Part shown: piece after piece, positions 17,073-24,139 of the stretch
How positions within the stretch are numbered: the stretch's first letter is position 1
Layout: every line of letters starts with the position of its first letter
Assembly: GCA_964508655.1 (NCBI GenBank)
Contig: CAZDUO010000005.1
Span: 1 to 64,000, forward strand
Direction: 5' to 3'
Source: VBAS01 sp964508655
GTDB lineage: Bacteria; Bacteroidota; Bacteroidia; Chitinophagales; Chitinophagaceae
Length of the DNA stretch: 64,000 bases
Program-made: the position numbers and the translations under genes
The notes under the pieces: model-generated
What the model saw: the letters and a program-made list of their open reading frames with translations, nothing else
What the model was told of the DNA's origin: nothing
The model's database searches: none

Positions 17073-18323
17073 TTAAAATATGGATGAATAAAGATTGGGC
17101 ACATTGGCAAAACCCTCCCGGTTTTTAATTTCAGTCAGCTCTTTCTGAATCAGCCTTACTTCAAAATCCATCACCACGCTTTCATAATCTGCAAACGCTT
17201 CTTCGGCGCTGCAGAAAGGATTCAGCATCCGGTATGCATCATTCACTGCCCGGCCATCGTTGCACATGTAATAAAAATGATCAGCGCTTTGCAGCCGCCC
17301 CCAGGTGTCTTTGTCGGCACGGCTGCCGCTGCGCATCACCAGCTGTTCAATGCTGTAAATTTTTCGCAGCGTATTATTCTGCATCATATTCTCACACCAC
17401 ACGCAGCATTCCTTGCTTTTATCTTCCCACGAAATAGTTTTGGGAACATCATATACATCTTTTGGATAACAGGTATCCAGTGTTTCGGAAGGTGCCAGGA
17501 ATTTCCATTCGCTTTTTTTCAATACGGCTGTGGGCAGGTGCTCCAGGAAATCAAAAATGCCGCTGTCTTTTTTCTTATAAATGCCGAAGGTTTCGTAATC
17601 AAAAAACAAGCTGACGTTGCAGGCATCCCCTTCCAGTGCATACAGCCAGCCGGCAAATTTTTCTGCCGTCAGGGGCTGTTCATTCCAGGTGGGGTCGTCA
17701 AACCGGAAAGCGATATCATCGCTGAGGCGAACATGGCGCAGCAGGAGACCGAAATCACCATTGCCCGGCGCTGCATATACATGGCAGGCATTACGACCCT
17801 GCAGTATTTTTTCCAGTCCTTCGCACAGCATACCCCTGTATCCTATTCCGGCAATTACTTTTGCCAGTTCATTATTATAAATAAGTTCTGTATTGCGGAA
17901 AACCACCGGCTCCACGCCAAACAATTCCTGCATCAGCGCATGATGTTTTTTTACCTGCCGCAAAAATTCTTTTTTTGAATGGAGCCAGCTTAAGGAGTTG
18001 TAATACGTTTCTGCAAAAAATTCCACACAGCCCGTTTTTACCAGCTGCTTAAAAGATTCAATTACATCGGGCCGGTGTTCCTGCAATAATTCAACAGCCG
18101 TACCGCTGATGGAAAACGCCACTTTGAATTTGCCGGCATGAGCCTTGATGAGGGCAAGCAGAATTTTATTTGCCGGCCGGTAACTTTCATCAGCAAGTTT
18201 ATCAACGGCAAGCCTGGTAGCAGCGCTGTCAAAATATTGACCGCTGAACCCGCTGTTCCGATCAACCGGCCTTATAAGCCGGTACGGAATATGCACTCTG
18301 AAACTAAGACTTACTGCTGGCAT
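17073..18323 (-). CDS. GH57-family alpha-amylase-like enzyme
   Basis: A 416-residue cytoplasmic protein fitting the shorter GH57 group. The N-terminus (SLSFRVHIPYRLIRPV) corresponds to conserved region 1, KVAFSISGTAVELLQEHRPD is characteristic of Bacteroidota GH57 proteins, VVFRNTELIYNNELAKVI carries the probable nucleophile Glu, and SLFFDYETFG carries the probable acid/base Asp. Predicted to cleave alpha-1,4-glucan. It heads the minus-strand run GH57, SDR, GH63-like, GH133, DUF2490, an apparent alpha-glucan metabolism unit interrupted by repeats. Confidence 0.85.
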   Translation of the reverse strand: MPAVSLSFRVHIPYRLIRPVDRNSGFSGQYFDSAATRLAVDKLADESYRPANKILLALIKAHAGKFKVAFSISGTAVELLQEHRPDVIESFKQLVKTGCVEFFAETYYNSLSWLHSKKEFLRQVKKHHALMQELFGVEPVVFRNTELIYNNELAKVIAGIGYRGMLCEGLEKILQGRNACHVYAAPGNGDFGLLLRHVRLSDDIAFRFDDPTWNEQPLTAEKFAGWLYALEGDACNVSLFFDYETFGIYKKKDSGIFDFLEHLPTAVLKKSEWKFLAPSETLDTCYPKDVYDVPKTISWEDKSKECCVWCENMMQNNTLRKIYSIEQLVMRSGSRADKDTWGRLQSADHFYYMCNDGRAVNDAYRMLNPFCSAEEAFADYESVVMDFEVRLIQKELTEIKNREGFANVPNLYSSIF

Positions 18324-18358
18324 GGTTTTATTTTCAATTTTCTCAAACCCGGTATTTT

Positions 18359-18392
18359 AAAAACGGCCGCTGCATTTCACAGGGCCGTTTTT
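18359..18392 (-). terminator. Rho-independent terminator after the Crp/Fnr gene
   Basis: Ten-base arms AAAAACGGCC (18359-18368) and GGCCGTTTTT (18383-18392) enclose a 14-base loop. The structure gives a U-tract in either direction and lies about 120 bases past the Crp/Fnr stop and just upstream of the GH57 start on the minus strand. It would separate the two transcription units. Confidence 0.7.
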
Positions 18393-18406
18393 CCTTTACC
18401 AAAACC

Positions 18407-18427
18407 TTGCCTGCACAGGGCAGGCAA
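18407..18427. repeat. Short hairpin repeat TTGCCTGC / GCAGGCAA
   Basis: Eight-base perfect arms around ACAGG, downstream of the Crp/Fnr gene and next to the terminator hairpin. It is probably a dispersed intergenic palindrome; no gene is affected. Confidence 0.4.
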
Positions 18428-18512
18428 CTGCTATATGAAACAACAGCAAAACTATTCTGCCGCGGGGTTATTGATTGTCGCTGGTTTTACAATGAACCGG
18501 ATTTTCATCTCT

Positions 18513-19196
18513 TCAATTCCAGATGACCGGATTATTCAGTTCAATTTGTTTGCGGTTGTAGCAAAGCATGCCGGCGCTTTTCAGTTCATTCAGCAGCATA
18601 TTTACACTCTGGCGTGATGTGGCAATAAAGCCGGCAATATCACTATGTGTCAGGTAATTGTTAAGAACGATTTTATCGCCCATCCGGTTGCCATCTGTAC
18701 GGGCCCAGTTTTTAATAAAGCGGATAAGCCTGTCTTTGGTGTCGAGAAACACCAGGTCGGCATGGCGTGTTTCCATCCGCTGCAGCTTGCTGTTTACTTT
18801 TTTTGCAAAGTTCAGTGCCACCGCCGGGTTTTCTTCCAGTACCCGTTTAAAATCGCTGACCTGGAAAGAGCAAATAACCGTATTGGCAGTAAGCGCTTCG
18901 GCACATTCGTCTTTATAGAGCCGGCCTTCCAGGCCCAGATCACCAAAAATGTCGGGCTCGGTAAGAATATCCTTTACCAGCTCATTCTCCGTACCGCCGC
19001 CCAGCTCAGTAATTTTGATTTTTCCTTTCACCAGGAAATGAATGCGGGTAAATCCAACTTCTCCATAACTGATAACTTCGCCGCGGTACACTGTACGAAG
19101 CTTGGCAACCGCTGCAACCTCTTTCATCTTTTGCTCCGAAAGCGTAGACAATAAGGGATGACTCCTCAGGTAGATGTACTTCAGGTCCTCTGACAT
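18513..19196 (-). CDS. Crp/Fnr-family transcriptional regulator
   Basis: A 227-residue regulator. The cyclic-nucleotide-binding-like domain (about residues 15-130) includes VISYGEVGFTRIHFLVKG and a later GDLGLEG loop. The C-terminal winged helix (about 150-220) includes YLTHSDIAGFIATSRQSVN, with the R-Q-S-V recognition helix of the Crp/Fnr superfamily. No Fnr-type N-terminal cysteine cluster is visible, so it is not a classical Fe-S sensor. It lies 28 bases downstream of a thioredoxin gene on the same strand, suggesting a redox-linked operon. Ligand unknown. Confidence 0.88.
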   Translation of the reverse strand: MSEDLKYIYLRSHPLLSTLSEQKMKEVAAVAKLRTVYRGEVISYGEVGFTRIHFLVKGKIKITELGGGTENELVKDILTEPDIFGDLGLEGRLYKDECAEALTANTVICSFQVSDFKRVLEENPAVALNFAKKVNSKLQRMETRHADLVFLDTKDRLIRFIKNWARTDGNRMGDKIVLNNYLTHSDIAGFIATSRQSVNMLLNELKSAGMLCYNRKQIELNNPVIWN

Positions 19197-19224
19197 AGCT
19201 GTAAGTTTTAGTAGTAAAAAAATT

Positions 19225-19551
19225 TTAGTTTAAATGATTTGAAAGCGCATTTTCGATTTTACTTATCACCACATTTTTCGGCACCAGGCCCACCACGTGA
19301 TCTATCACCCGCCCGTTGCGGAAAAAAAGTATTGTGGGTATTTCCATCACACCATATTCCTTTTCCAAACCCGCCTCCTTTTCCACATCTACCGAATAAA
19401 AACCAACTGATCCTTTGTAGGACATAGCCAGTTCCTCGAATACCGGTGAAATAATCTGGCAGGCGCCGCTCCACTCTGTTTTGAACTGTACCAGTGTTAA
19501 CCCCCTGCTGCCAATCACTACTTTTTTAAACTCATTCTTCGAAATCGTCAT
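19225..19551 (-). CDS. Thioredoxin-family protein with monothiol site WSGAC
   Basis: A 108-residue thioredoxin fold: W27-S28-G29-A30-C31 replaces the usual W-C-G-P-C, and the cis-Pro loop is MEIPTILFF. The first, attacking cysteine is thus Ser and only the second cysteine remains, so the protein cannot act as a normal dithiol reductase. The remainder (SVDVEKEAGLEKEYGV, then FFRNGRVIDHVVG) is well conserved, so a frameshift or decay is unlikely. It may be a binding or sensing partner. It is co-oriented with the Crp/Fnr gene 28 bases downstream. Confidence 0.85.
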   Translation of the reverse strand: MTISKNEFKKVVIGSRGLTLVQFKTEWSGACQIISPVFEELAMSYKGSVGFYSVDVEKEAGLEKEYGVMEIPTILFFRNGRVIDHVVGLVPKNVVISKIENALSNHLN

Positions 19552-19695
19552 AATTTTTTTGTTTTACTCAGTATGTAAGCCAACCGCTATGCCAAAGTTT
19601 TTTTTTACTGTTGTATTTTCCTCCAAAACCCTTGACTGTAAAGCGATGCAGAATTTCATTGCCGCTACGTATGCATTCGTATCTCTTGTTTCTTT

Positions 19696-19732
19696 TTCCC
19701 AATATTTTGGGATGCCTGCAAAAAATTGGGAA
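19696..19732. promoter_or_regulatory. Imperfect 13-bp inverted repeat upstream of the thioredoxin/Crp operon
   Basis: Arms TTCCCAATATTTT (19696-19708) and AAAAAATTGGGAA (19720-19732) pair at 12 of 13 positions around an 11-base loop. The position, about 150 bases upstream of the thioredoxin start, suits an operator or a leader structure. No specific regulator can be named. Confidence 0.35.
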
Positions 19733-19734
19733 TT

Positions 19735-19746
19735 CCACCCGGGTGG
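19735..19746. promoter_or_regulatory. 12-bp perfect palindrome CCACCCGGGTGG
   Basis: It lies two bases after the inverted repeat at 19696-19732, in the same promoter-side interval. It could be a binding site or a short member of the window's palindrome class; the sequence alone does not separate these. Confidence 0.3.
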
Positions 19747-19781
19747 CAAAACCCAAAATGAAAAATCTGCTGCAGTATTAT

Positions 19782-19807
19782 TAAAAAAAAATCCCCTCCT
19801 GGGGATT
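19782..19807 (-). terminator. Rho-independent terminator after the YHS gene
   Basis: On the minus strand the arms ATCCCC and GGGGAT enclose AGGA and are followed directly by an eight- to nine-base T-run. It lies about 45 bases past the stop of the minus-strand YHS gene, an ideal position. Confidence 0.75.
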
Positions 19808-19851
19808 GCAATAACTGATTAATAAATTGAAAAATATCAGCCCCGGTTCGC

Positions 19852-20301
19852 TCAGGGATATTTAGTGTCCTTAACCTTCGGCCAGTTGGCATCGGCCTTT
19901 TGAATATAACCCTGGCGGTCTTTATTCCATGTTTCTCTTACATCGGTATTATAATTAAGATAAAGTTTTCCGTCAGTAATCGTCCATGCATCGGGGCTGG
20001 TCTTTGCCTTATAACCCCTTGAACAACCAAAGGCACAGTAGCCGCCATATTGCGGAGCATATTTTTCAGGCGCAGCTTTGAACTTATCAGCGTTTTCTTT
20101 ACTGGCAAAATACCAGTTTGCACCTTCGTAAGTTACTTTAAATGTACTGTCACCCTTCACGGGTTTGCCTTCGGTAAAATAGGCTACTGCATCATAACCG
20201 TCAATGGCGGCTCCGTCTTTAACATACACCGGGGATAGTTGTGCCTGAATGCCTGCAGTTAATAAAAATAAAGTAGCGACAGAAAGAGTGATTTGCTTCA
20301 T
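19852..20301 (-). CDS. Secreted YHS-domain protein
   Basis: A 149-residue protein from ATG 20301, chosen because it begins a clean signal peptide (MKQITLSVATLFLLTAGIQAQ); the longer open frame upstream adds an improbable leader. The YHS core includes AIDGYDAVAYFTEGKP, the aromatic WYFASKENADKF, and PQYGGYCAFGCSRG, whose cysteines could bind metal. Related small YHS proteins are linked to copper or other metal handling. It is divergent from a paralogous YHS gene 199 bases away. Confidence 0.82.
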   Translation of the reverse strand: MKQITLSVATLFLLTAGIQAQLSPVYVKDGAAIDGYDAVAYFTEGKPVKGDSTFKVTYEGANWYFASKENADKFKAAPEKYAPQYGGYCAFGCSRGYKAKTSPDAWTITDGKLYLNYNTDVRETWNKDRQGYIQKADANWPKVKDTKYP

Positions 20302-20432
20302 GGTTTTTTGCAGGTAAAAATAGAAGCAGGCATAGCTGCCGTTTGTCAATTAGTTTACTTCATTGGAAAATATTTTAAAAATATAAGTCTGGCCGCGAAA
20401 TCCATTAACATTTTTTTGCGTAAATTATTCTG

Positions 20433-20458
20433 CGTCTGTCTTTAATAAGACAAAGACG
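20433..20458. promoter_or_regulatory. Inverted repeat between the divergent YHS genes
   Basis: Nested arms CGTCT-GTCTT and AAGAC-AA-AGACG surround TAAT, giving ten paired positions with a two-base bulge. It sits 42 bases upstream of the plus-strand YHS start, in the shared intergenic region. It is a candidate operator; the binding protein is unknown. Confidence 0.4.
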
Positions 20459-20476
20459 ATACAACCGCCAGCATAG

Positions 20477-20490
20477 TTTTGCCGGCAAAA
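20477..20490. promoter_or_regulatory. 14-bp perfect palindrome TTTTGCCGGCAAAA just upstream of the YHS start
   Basis: It lies ten bases before the ATG at 20501, where it could act as an operator or as a leader hairpin covering the translation start. There is no clear Shine-Dalgarno sequence in this spacing. Confidence 0.4.
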
Positions 20491-20500
20491 AGCAAATACG

Positions 20501-20971
20501 ATGAAAATAAAATTGTTGCTGGCATTTGCTTCATTGATTATTTCTGCTGCCACATTTGCCCAAAATGCAGAAGCCGTAAGAAAAAAACATTTTAATACAA
20601 GCAGAAGTTCTGTTGCTATTGACGGCTACGACCCAGTAGCTTATTTCAAAAGCAATAAGGCCATTGAAGGCAAAAAAGAATTAAGTGTTTTGCACCAGGG
20701 TATTATTTATTTTTTCTCTACTGCTGAAAATAAAGAAGAATTTAAAAAGAACCCGGCGGCTTATGAACCTCAGTATGGCGGCTGGTGTGCCTATGCCATG
20801 GGCAAAGACGGCGATAAGGTGAGCATTGACCCGGAGACCTTTAAAATTGTAAACGGCAAACTGTACCTGTTTTACAACAGGGCCTTCAACAATACCCTGA
20901 AGAGCTGGAATAAAGACGAACCTACCCTGAAAACGAAAGCGGATGCCAACTGGCAGAAAATCTTTCATTAA
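20501..20971 (+). CDS. Secreted YHS-domain protein, paralogue
   Basis: A 156-residue protein with a signal peptide ending near residue 20 (TFAQ). The YHS core AIDGYDPVAYFKSNKAIEGK and PQYGGWCAYAMGKDG parallels the divergent gene, as does the C-terminal KADANWQKI against KADANWPKV. This copy keeps only one cysteine in the GGWC segment, against two in the divergent paralogue. It heads an operon running to 24120 with tight spacing (17 bases to the DoxX-like gene). Probable envelope metal-related role, inferred from the family. Confidence 0.82.
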   Translation: MKIKLLLAFASLIISAATFAQNAEAVRKKHFNTSRSSVAIDGYDPVAYFKSNKAIEGKKELSVLHQGIIYFFSTAENKEEFKKNPAAYEPQYGGWCAYAMGKDGDKVSIDPETFKIVNGKLYLFYNRAFNNTLKSWNKDEPTLKTKADANWQKIFH

Positions 20972-20988
20972 TTGATTTACGTTTATTA

Positions 20989-21396
20989 ATGATTATGCCA
21001 ATCACTTTTTCAACCATCGGGCCCTGGGTTTTGCGAATTATTGCCGCAGTCATCATGCTGCAAACGCTATATTTTAAATTTTCCGGCGCCGATGAATCGG
21101 TTTATATCTTCTCACAACTTGGCATGGAGCCCTGGGGCCGAATCGGCACCGGTGTGCTGGAGTTGATTGCATCCCTGCTTATCCTTTTTCCGAAAACTAC
21201 TTTTCCGGGTGCTTTGCTGGCGGCGGGATTAATGGCGGGTGCTATCGGCTCTCATCTTTTTAAACTGGGAATAGTAGTAAAAAACGACGGTGGCCAGTTG
21301 TTTATTTATGCCCTGCTTGTCTTTTTTTCATCTGCAGCGCTTATGTTCATTTACCGCAATGCAGGAATAAGTTTGTTAAAAAAAATAACTCATTAA
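20989..21396 (+). CDS. DoxX-like membrane protein
   Basis: A 135-residue four-helix membrane protein. WVLRIIAAVIMLQTLYFKFSG in the first helix, GTGVLELIASLLILFP in the second and the later GSHLFKLG fit the DoxX/DoxD-like family, whose members often associate with redox or thiol-stress functions. An alternative ATG two codons later (20995) is equally possible. The gene sits between the YHS and DM13 genes with gaps of 17 and 9 bases. Confidence 0.8.
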   Translation: MIMPITFSTIGPWVLRIIAAVIMLQTLYFKFSGADESVYIFSQLGMEPWGRIGTGVLELIASLLILFPKTTFPGALLAAGLMAGAIGSHLFKLGIVVKNDGGQLFIYALLVFFSSAALMFIYRNAGISLLKKITH

Positions 21397-21405
21397 TAAA
21401 ATCTC

Positions 21406-21828
21406 ATGAAGAAATTAAGTTTAATTTTATTGGTACCGGTAATAGTATTAGCCGCCTGTGTAAAAGAAAACACTCCCACCACGGCAGGGGATGAAGCGGT
21501 GGATACCATGTTTGCCGTAAGCAAGTATAGCGGTACATTTGTAAACGGCCCTTACGGCGCCGTGAGCGGCACGGCAAGAATTTATTTGCAAAATGGCCAG
21601 TTCATCCTTGCCCTTGAAAATTTCAGCAGTACAAACGGACCGGACCTGCATGTGTATCTTTCGAGAGAAGTTCAACCGGTGAATTATATTGATTTGGGCC
21701 GCTTAAGGTCAGTAAGCGGTAATCAGCTGTACCCATTGACAGGTAACGTGGATTTTACATACTATAAGTATGCCTTGATTCATTGCCAGCGGTATAATCA
21801 TTTATTCGGCAGTGCTGAATTAAAATAA
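21406..21828 (+). CDS. DM13-domain lipoprotein
   Basis: A 140-residue protein with a lipoprotein signal (lipobox Cys18, AAC). The DM13 domain follows: a GTARIYLQNGQFILALENF strand pair, then NGPDLHVYLSRE and the late YYKYALIHCQRYNHLFGSAEL. DM13 proteins are predicted to bind haem-like or redox cofactors through a conserved cysteine; a Cys is present in HCQRY. It fits with the YHS and DoxX neighbours as part of an envelope redox or metal-handling set. Confidence 0.8.
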   Translation: MKKLSLILLVPVIVLAACVKENTPTTAGDEAVDTMFAVSKYSGTFVNGPYGAVSGTARIYLQNGQFILALENFSSTNGPDLHVYLSREVQPVNYIDLGRLRSVSGNQLYPLTGNVDFTYYKYALIHCQRYNHLFGSAELK

Positions 21829-21842
21829 ACAACCAGGACACT

Positions 21843-22343
21843 ATGCTTTTAAAACAACCCCTCCAGCATGTTTTTGTACAATTGAGCGACACCCTTACCC
21901 GGCTGAGCGATGCCGAATATATGCAACCAAGCAAAACACTGTTCAATGCCACCATTGGCCAGCATGTGCGGCACATCATTGAGTTGTTTCAATGTCTTGA
22001 AAGCGGCTATGAACCCGGTGTGGTGAATTATGAAAAAAGAAAAAGGGATTACCTGATTGAAACCAACCGTGAACTGGCGAGCGGCCTGCTGAAAGATATT
22101 TACAGCAACCTGGAAAAACCGAATAAAGAAATTGTGCTGGAAGCTGAGGATTACTGCGATTCGACGGAGCCGGTTACTATTCCCTCCAACTATTACCGCG
22201 AACTGGCCTATAACCTGGAACATACCATCCACCACATGGCGCTGATACGGGTGGGTGTAAATGAGGTGGCATCCATTGAGCTGCCTGAAGAGTTCGGCGT
22301 AGCTTATTCTACCATGAAATACCGCCAGCAATGTGCACAGTAA
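21843..22343 (+). CDS. DinB/YfiT-like four-helix protein
   Basis: A 166-residue helical protein. The helix FNATIGQHVRHIIELFQCLE and the late LEHTIHHMALIRVG supply the three-histidine metal site expected of the DinB/YfiT superfamily. Members include thiol-dependent transferases and stress proteins. It lies 14 bases after the DM13 gene and overlaps the next gene by 13 bases, so it is translationally coupled to the NRDE gene. Confidence 0.75.
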   Translation: MLLKQPLQHVFVQLSDTLTRLSDAEYMQPSKTLFNATIGQHVRHIIELFQCLESGYEPGVVNYEKRKRDYLIETNRELASGLLKDIYSNLEKPNKEIVLEAEDYCDSTEPVTIPSNYYRELAYNLEHTIHHMALIRVGVNEVASIELPEEFGVAYSTMKYRQQCAQ

Positions 22344-23062
22344 GCTATATACCGGCCGGCGATAAAATTTTCATCACTTCCAACCGGGATGAAAAGCTGA
22401 GCAGGAAAAATGCTTCCGCACCTGCCTTATCGGTTTATAACGGGTACAAACTGATTTACCCCAAAGATGGCAATGCCGGCGGCACCTGGATTGTGATGAA
22501 AGAAAACGGTGATGCAGCAGTTTTGCTGAATGGCGCATTTATCCGTCACCTGCCCGACCCGCCCTACAGGGTAAGCCGGGGAATTATATTGCTTGATATC
22601 ATTGCAACTGAAAAACCTTCTTTGACGTTTTCAAAAACCGACCTCCGGGATGTAGAGCCATTTACTATTGTGCTGCTCGAAAACCAAAACCTGTATGAAT
22701 TCCGCTGGGATGGTAATGAAAAGTTTCACCGGCAGCTGGATGCTGCCAAACCCTTTGTCTGGTCTTCTGCCACGCTTTACGACGGGTTTGTGATAAAAAA
22801 AAGAGAGCAGTGGTTTGAAACATTTTTAAGCAGCTATACCCGGCCTACCCACCTGGACATTCTCAATTTTCACCGTTTCACCGGCGATGGCGACCGGCAC
22901 AACGATTTGTTGATGACCCGCGACGGTATTTACTCCACCGTAAGCATTACCGGCATCCTGCTCACCCGCGACCGGGGCTTTATGAAATACATTGACATTA
23001 AAAACGGCAGGAGCTCCGAAATAAAAATTGAATTGCTGCACTCATCGCATACCATTGAATGA
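22331..23062 (+). CDS. NRDE (TANGO2-like) family protein
   Basis: A 243-residue protein starting MCTVSYIP and continuing ITSNRDEKLSRKNA, which contains the family-naming Asn-Arg-Asp-Glu motif behind an N-terminal cysteine. These proteins resemble Ntn-type hydrolases, with Cys2 as the potential nucleophile after Met removal. The bacterial function is unresolved; the human homologue TANGO2 is linked to metabolism and haem trafficking. It overlaps both neighbours (13 and 4 bases), indicating one operon. Confidence 0.85.
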   Translation: MCTVSYIPAGDKIFITSNRDEKLSRKNASAPALSVYNGYKLIYPKDGNAGGTWIVMKENGDAAVLLNGAFIRHLPDPPYRVSRGIILLDIIATEKPSLTFSKTDLRDVEPFTIVLLENQNLYEFRWDGNEKFHRQLDAAKPFVWSSATLYDGFVIKKREQWFETFLSSYTRPTHLDILNFHRFTGDGDRHNDLLMTRDGIYSTVSITGILLTRDRGFMKYIDIKNGRSSEIKIELLHSSHTIE

Positions 23063-24120
23063 AGAAAATATTTCATCACCCTTTTTTCATCAGGTTGTTT
23101 AGCTGGGAATACTGGCCCTTTCACGTGGTGTATTCACCCATTTACTTTTACTGGCTCTGGCTTTGCCTGAAAGCCCGGTCTTTTTTCTTTTTCAATACGG
23201 CTAACCCCAGCATTAAAAACGGCGGCTTCCTGATGGAATCGAAAAAAGAAATTTATGACCTGCTGCCGGAAGGATTTTATCCCCGCACGGTTTTTTTCAA
23301 AGCCGGTACGCCTATATATGATATAGCTGAATCAACAGGGCAAATGGATTTGCGCTATCCGCTCATCGGCAAGCCCGATATCGGCATGAAGGCACTGATG
23401 GTGAAAAAACTGGAAACTGAAAAAGAGCTGGCAGCTTACGCCGCTGTTTCCAAAATAGATTTTCTTATACAGGAATGTGTGACCTGGCCAAATGAGATTG
23501 GTATTTTTTATTATCGCTATCCCGGCGAAGCCAAAGGCCATATTTCGGGTATTGTAAAAAAAGAATTTCTTTCTGTAACGGGCGACGGCCAATCAACCAT
23601 AGAGGAACTGATTAAAAAAAATAAAAGAGCCATTTTGCAGTTGAAGATTCTGAAAGAAACCTACCAGGAGAAAATAACCACCGTTTTAAAAGAAGGCGAT
23701 GAGTTTGTGCTGGTACCTTACGGCAGCCATTTCCGCGGCTCGAAATTTACCGACATAAGCCACCGGGCAGATGATGAACTGACAACCCTGATAGATACGA
23801 TATGTAAACAGGTTAACGGATTTTACTTCGGCCGGCTCGACATACGTTATAATACATGGGAAGAATTAAAGCAGGGAAAAAATTTTTCCATTATTGAACT
23901 AAACGGCGCCGGCAGCGAGCCCACACACATGTACGATCCCTCCCACTCTCTTTTTTTTGCATGGAAAGAAATCATCCGCCACTGGAAAATCCTTTACCGC
24001 ATCAGCAAACTGAATCACCACCCGGAAACACGTCCATTTATGAGTTCCGCAATGGGTATTGAAATGTTCCGTCAGCATAAGGAACATAAAAGATTAATTG
24101 CCGGTAGCGATGTAAAATAG
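23059..24120 (+). CDS. ATP-grasp family protein, D-Ala-D-Ala ligase-like
   Basis: A 353-residue protein. It starts with an aromatic, partly hydrophobic segment (LFSWEYWPFHVVYSPIYFYW), then an ATP-grasp body: pre-grasp YPLIGKPDIGMKA, the central FLIQECVTWPNEIGIFYYR, and the metal/phosphate loop FYFGRLDIRYNTWEELKQG with IIELNGAGSEP. These match the ATP-grasp carboxylate-amine ligase layout, though it is not a true Ddl by length or neighbours. Substrate unknown. Its coupling to DinB and NRDE genes suggests a small biosynthetic or modification pathway. Confidence 0.75.
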   Translation: MKKIFHHPFFIRLFSWEYWPFHVVYSPIYFYWLWLCLKARSFFFFNTANPSIKNGGFLMESKKEIYDLLPEGFYPRTVFFKAGTPIYDIAESTGQMDLRYPLIGKPDIGMKALMVKKLETEKELAAYAAVSKIDFLIQECVTWPNEIGIFYYRYPGEAKGHISGIVKKEFLSVTGDGQSTIEELIKKNKRAILQLKILKETYQEKITTVLKEGDEFVLVPYGSHFRGSKFTDISHRADDELTTLIDTICKQVNGFYFGRLDIRYNTWEELKQGKNFSIIELNGAGSEPTHMYDPSHSLFFAWKEIIRHWKILYRISKLNHHPETRPFMSSAMGIEMFRQHKEHKRLIAGSDVK

Positions 24121-24139
24121 AAAATAACAACAGCTGAAT

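Larger units (their letters stand above)
19552..19851. other. 300-base gene-free interval upstream of the thioredoxin/Crp operon
   Basis: Contains, from left to right on the plus strand, a T-rich stretch after the thioredoxin start, an imperfect inverted repeat (19696-19732), a 12-bp perfect palindrome (19735-19746) and a terminator for the YHS gene (19782-19807). Overlapping short open frames here have no coding character. The promoter for the thioredoxin/Crp pair should lie within about 150 bases of 19551, but I could not place it with confidence. Confidence 0.6.

Noticed and set aside
19225..19551. Thioredoxin as a pseudogene because of the missing cysteine
   Set aside because: The frame, length and the other conserved segments are intact, and the substitution is a clean Cys to Ser type change.
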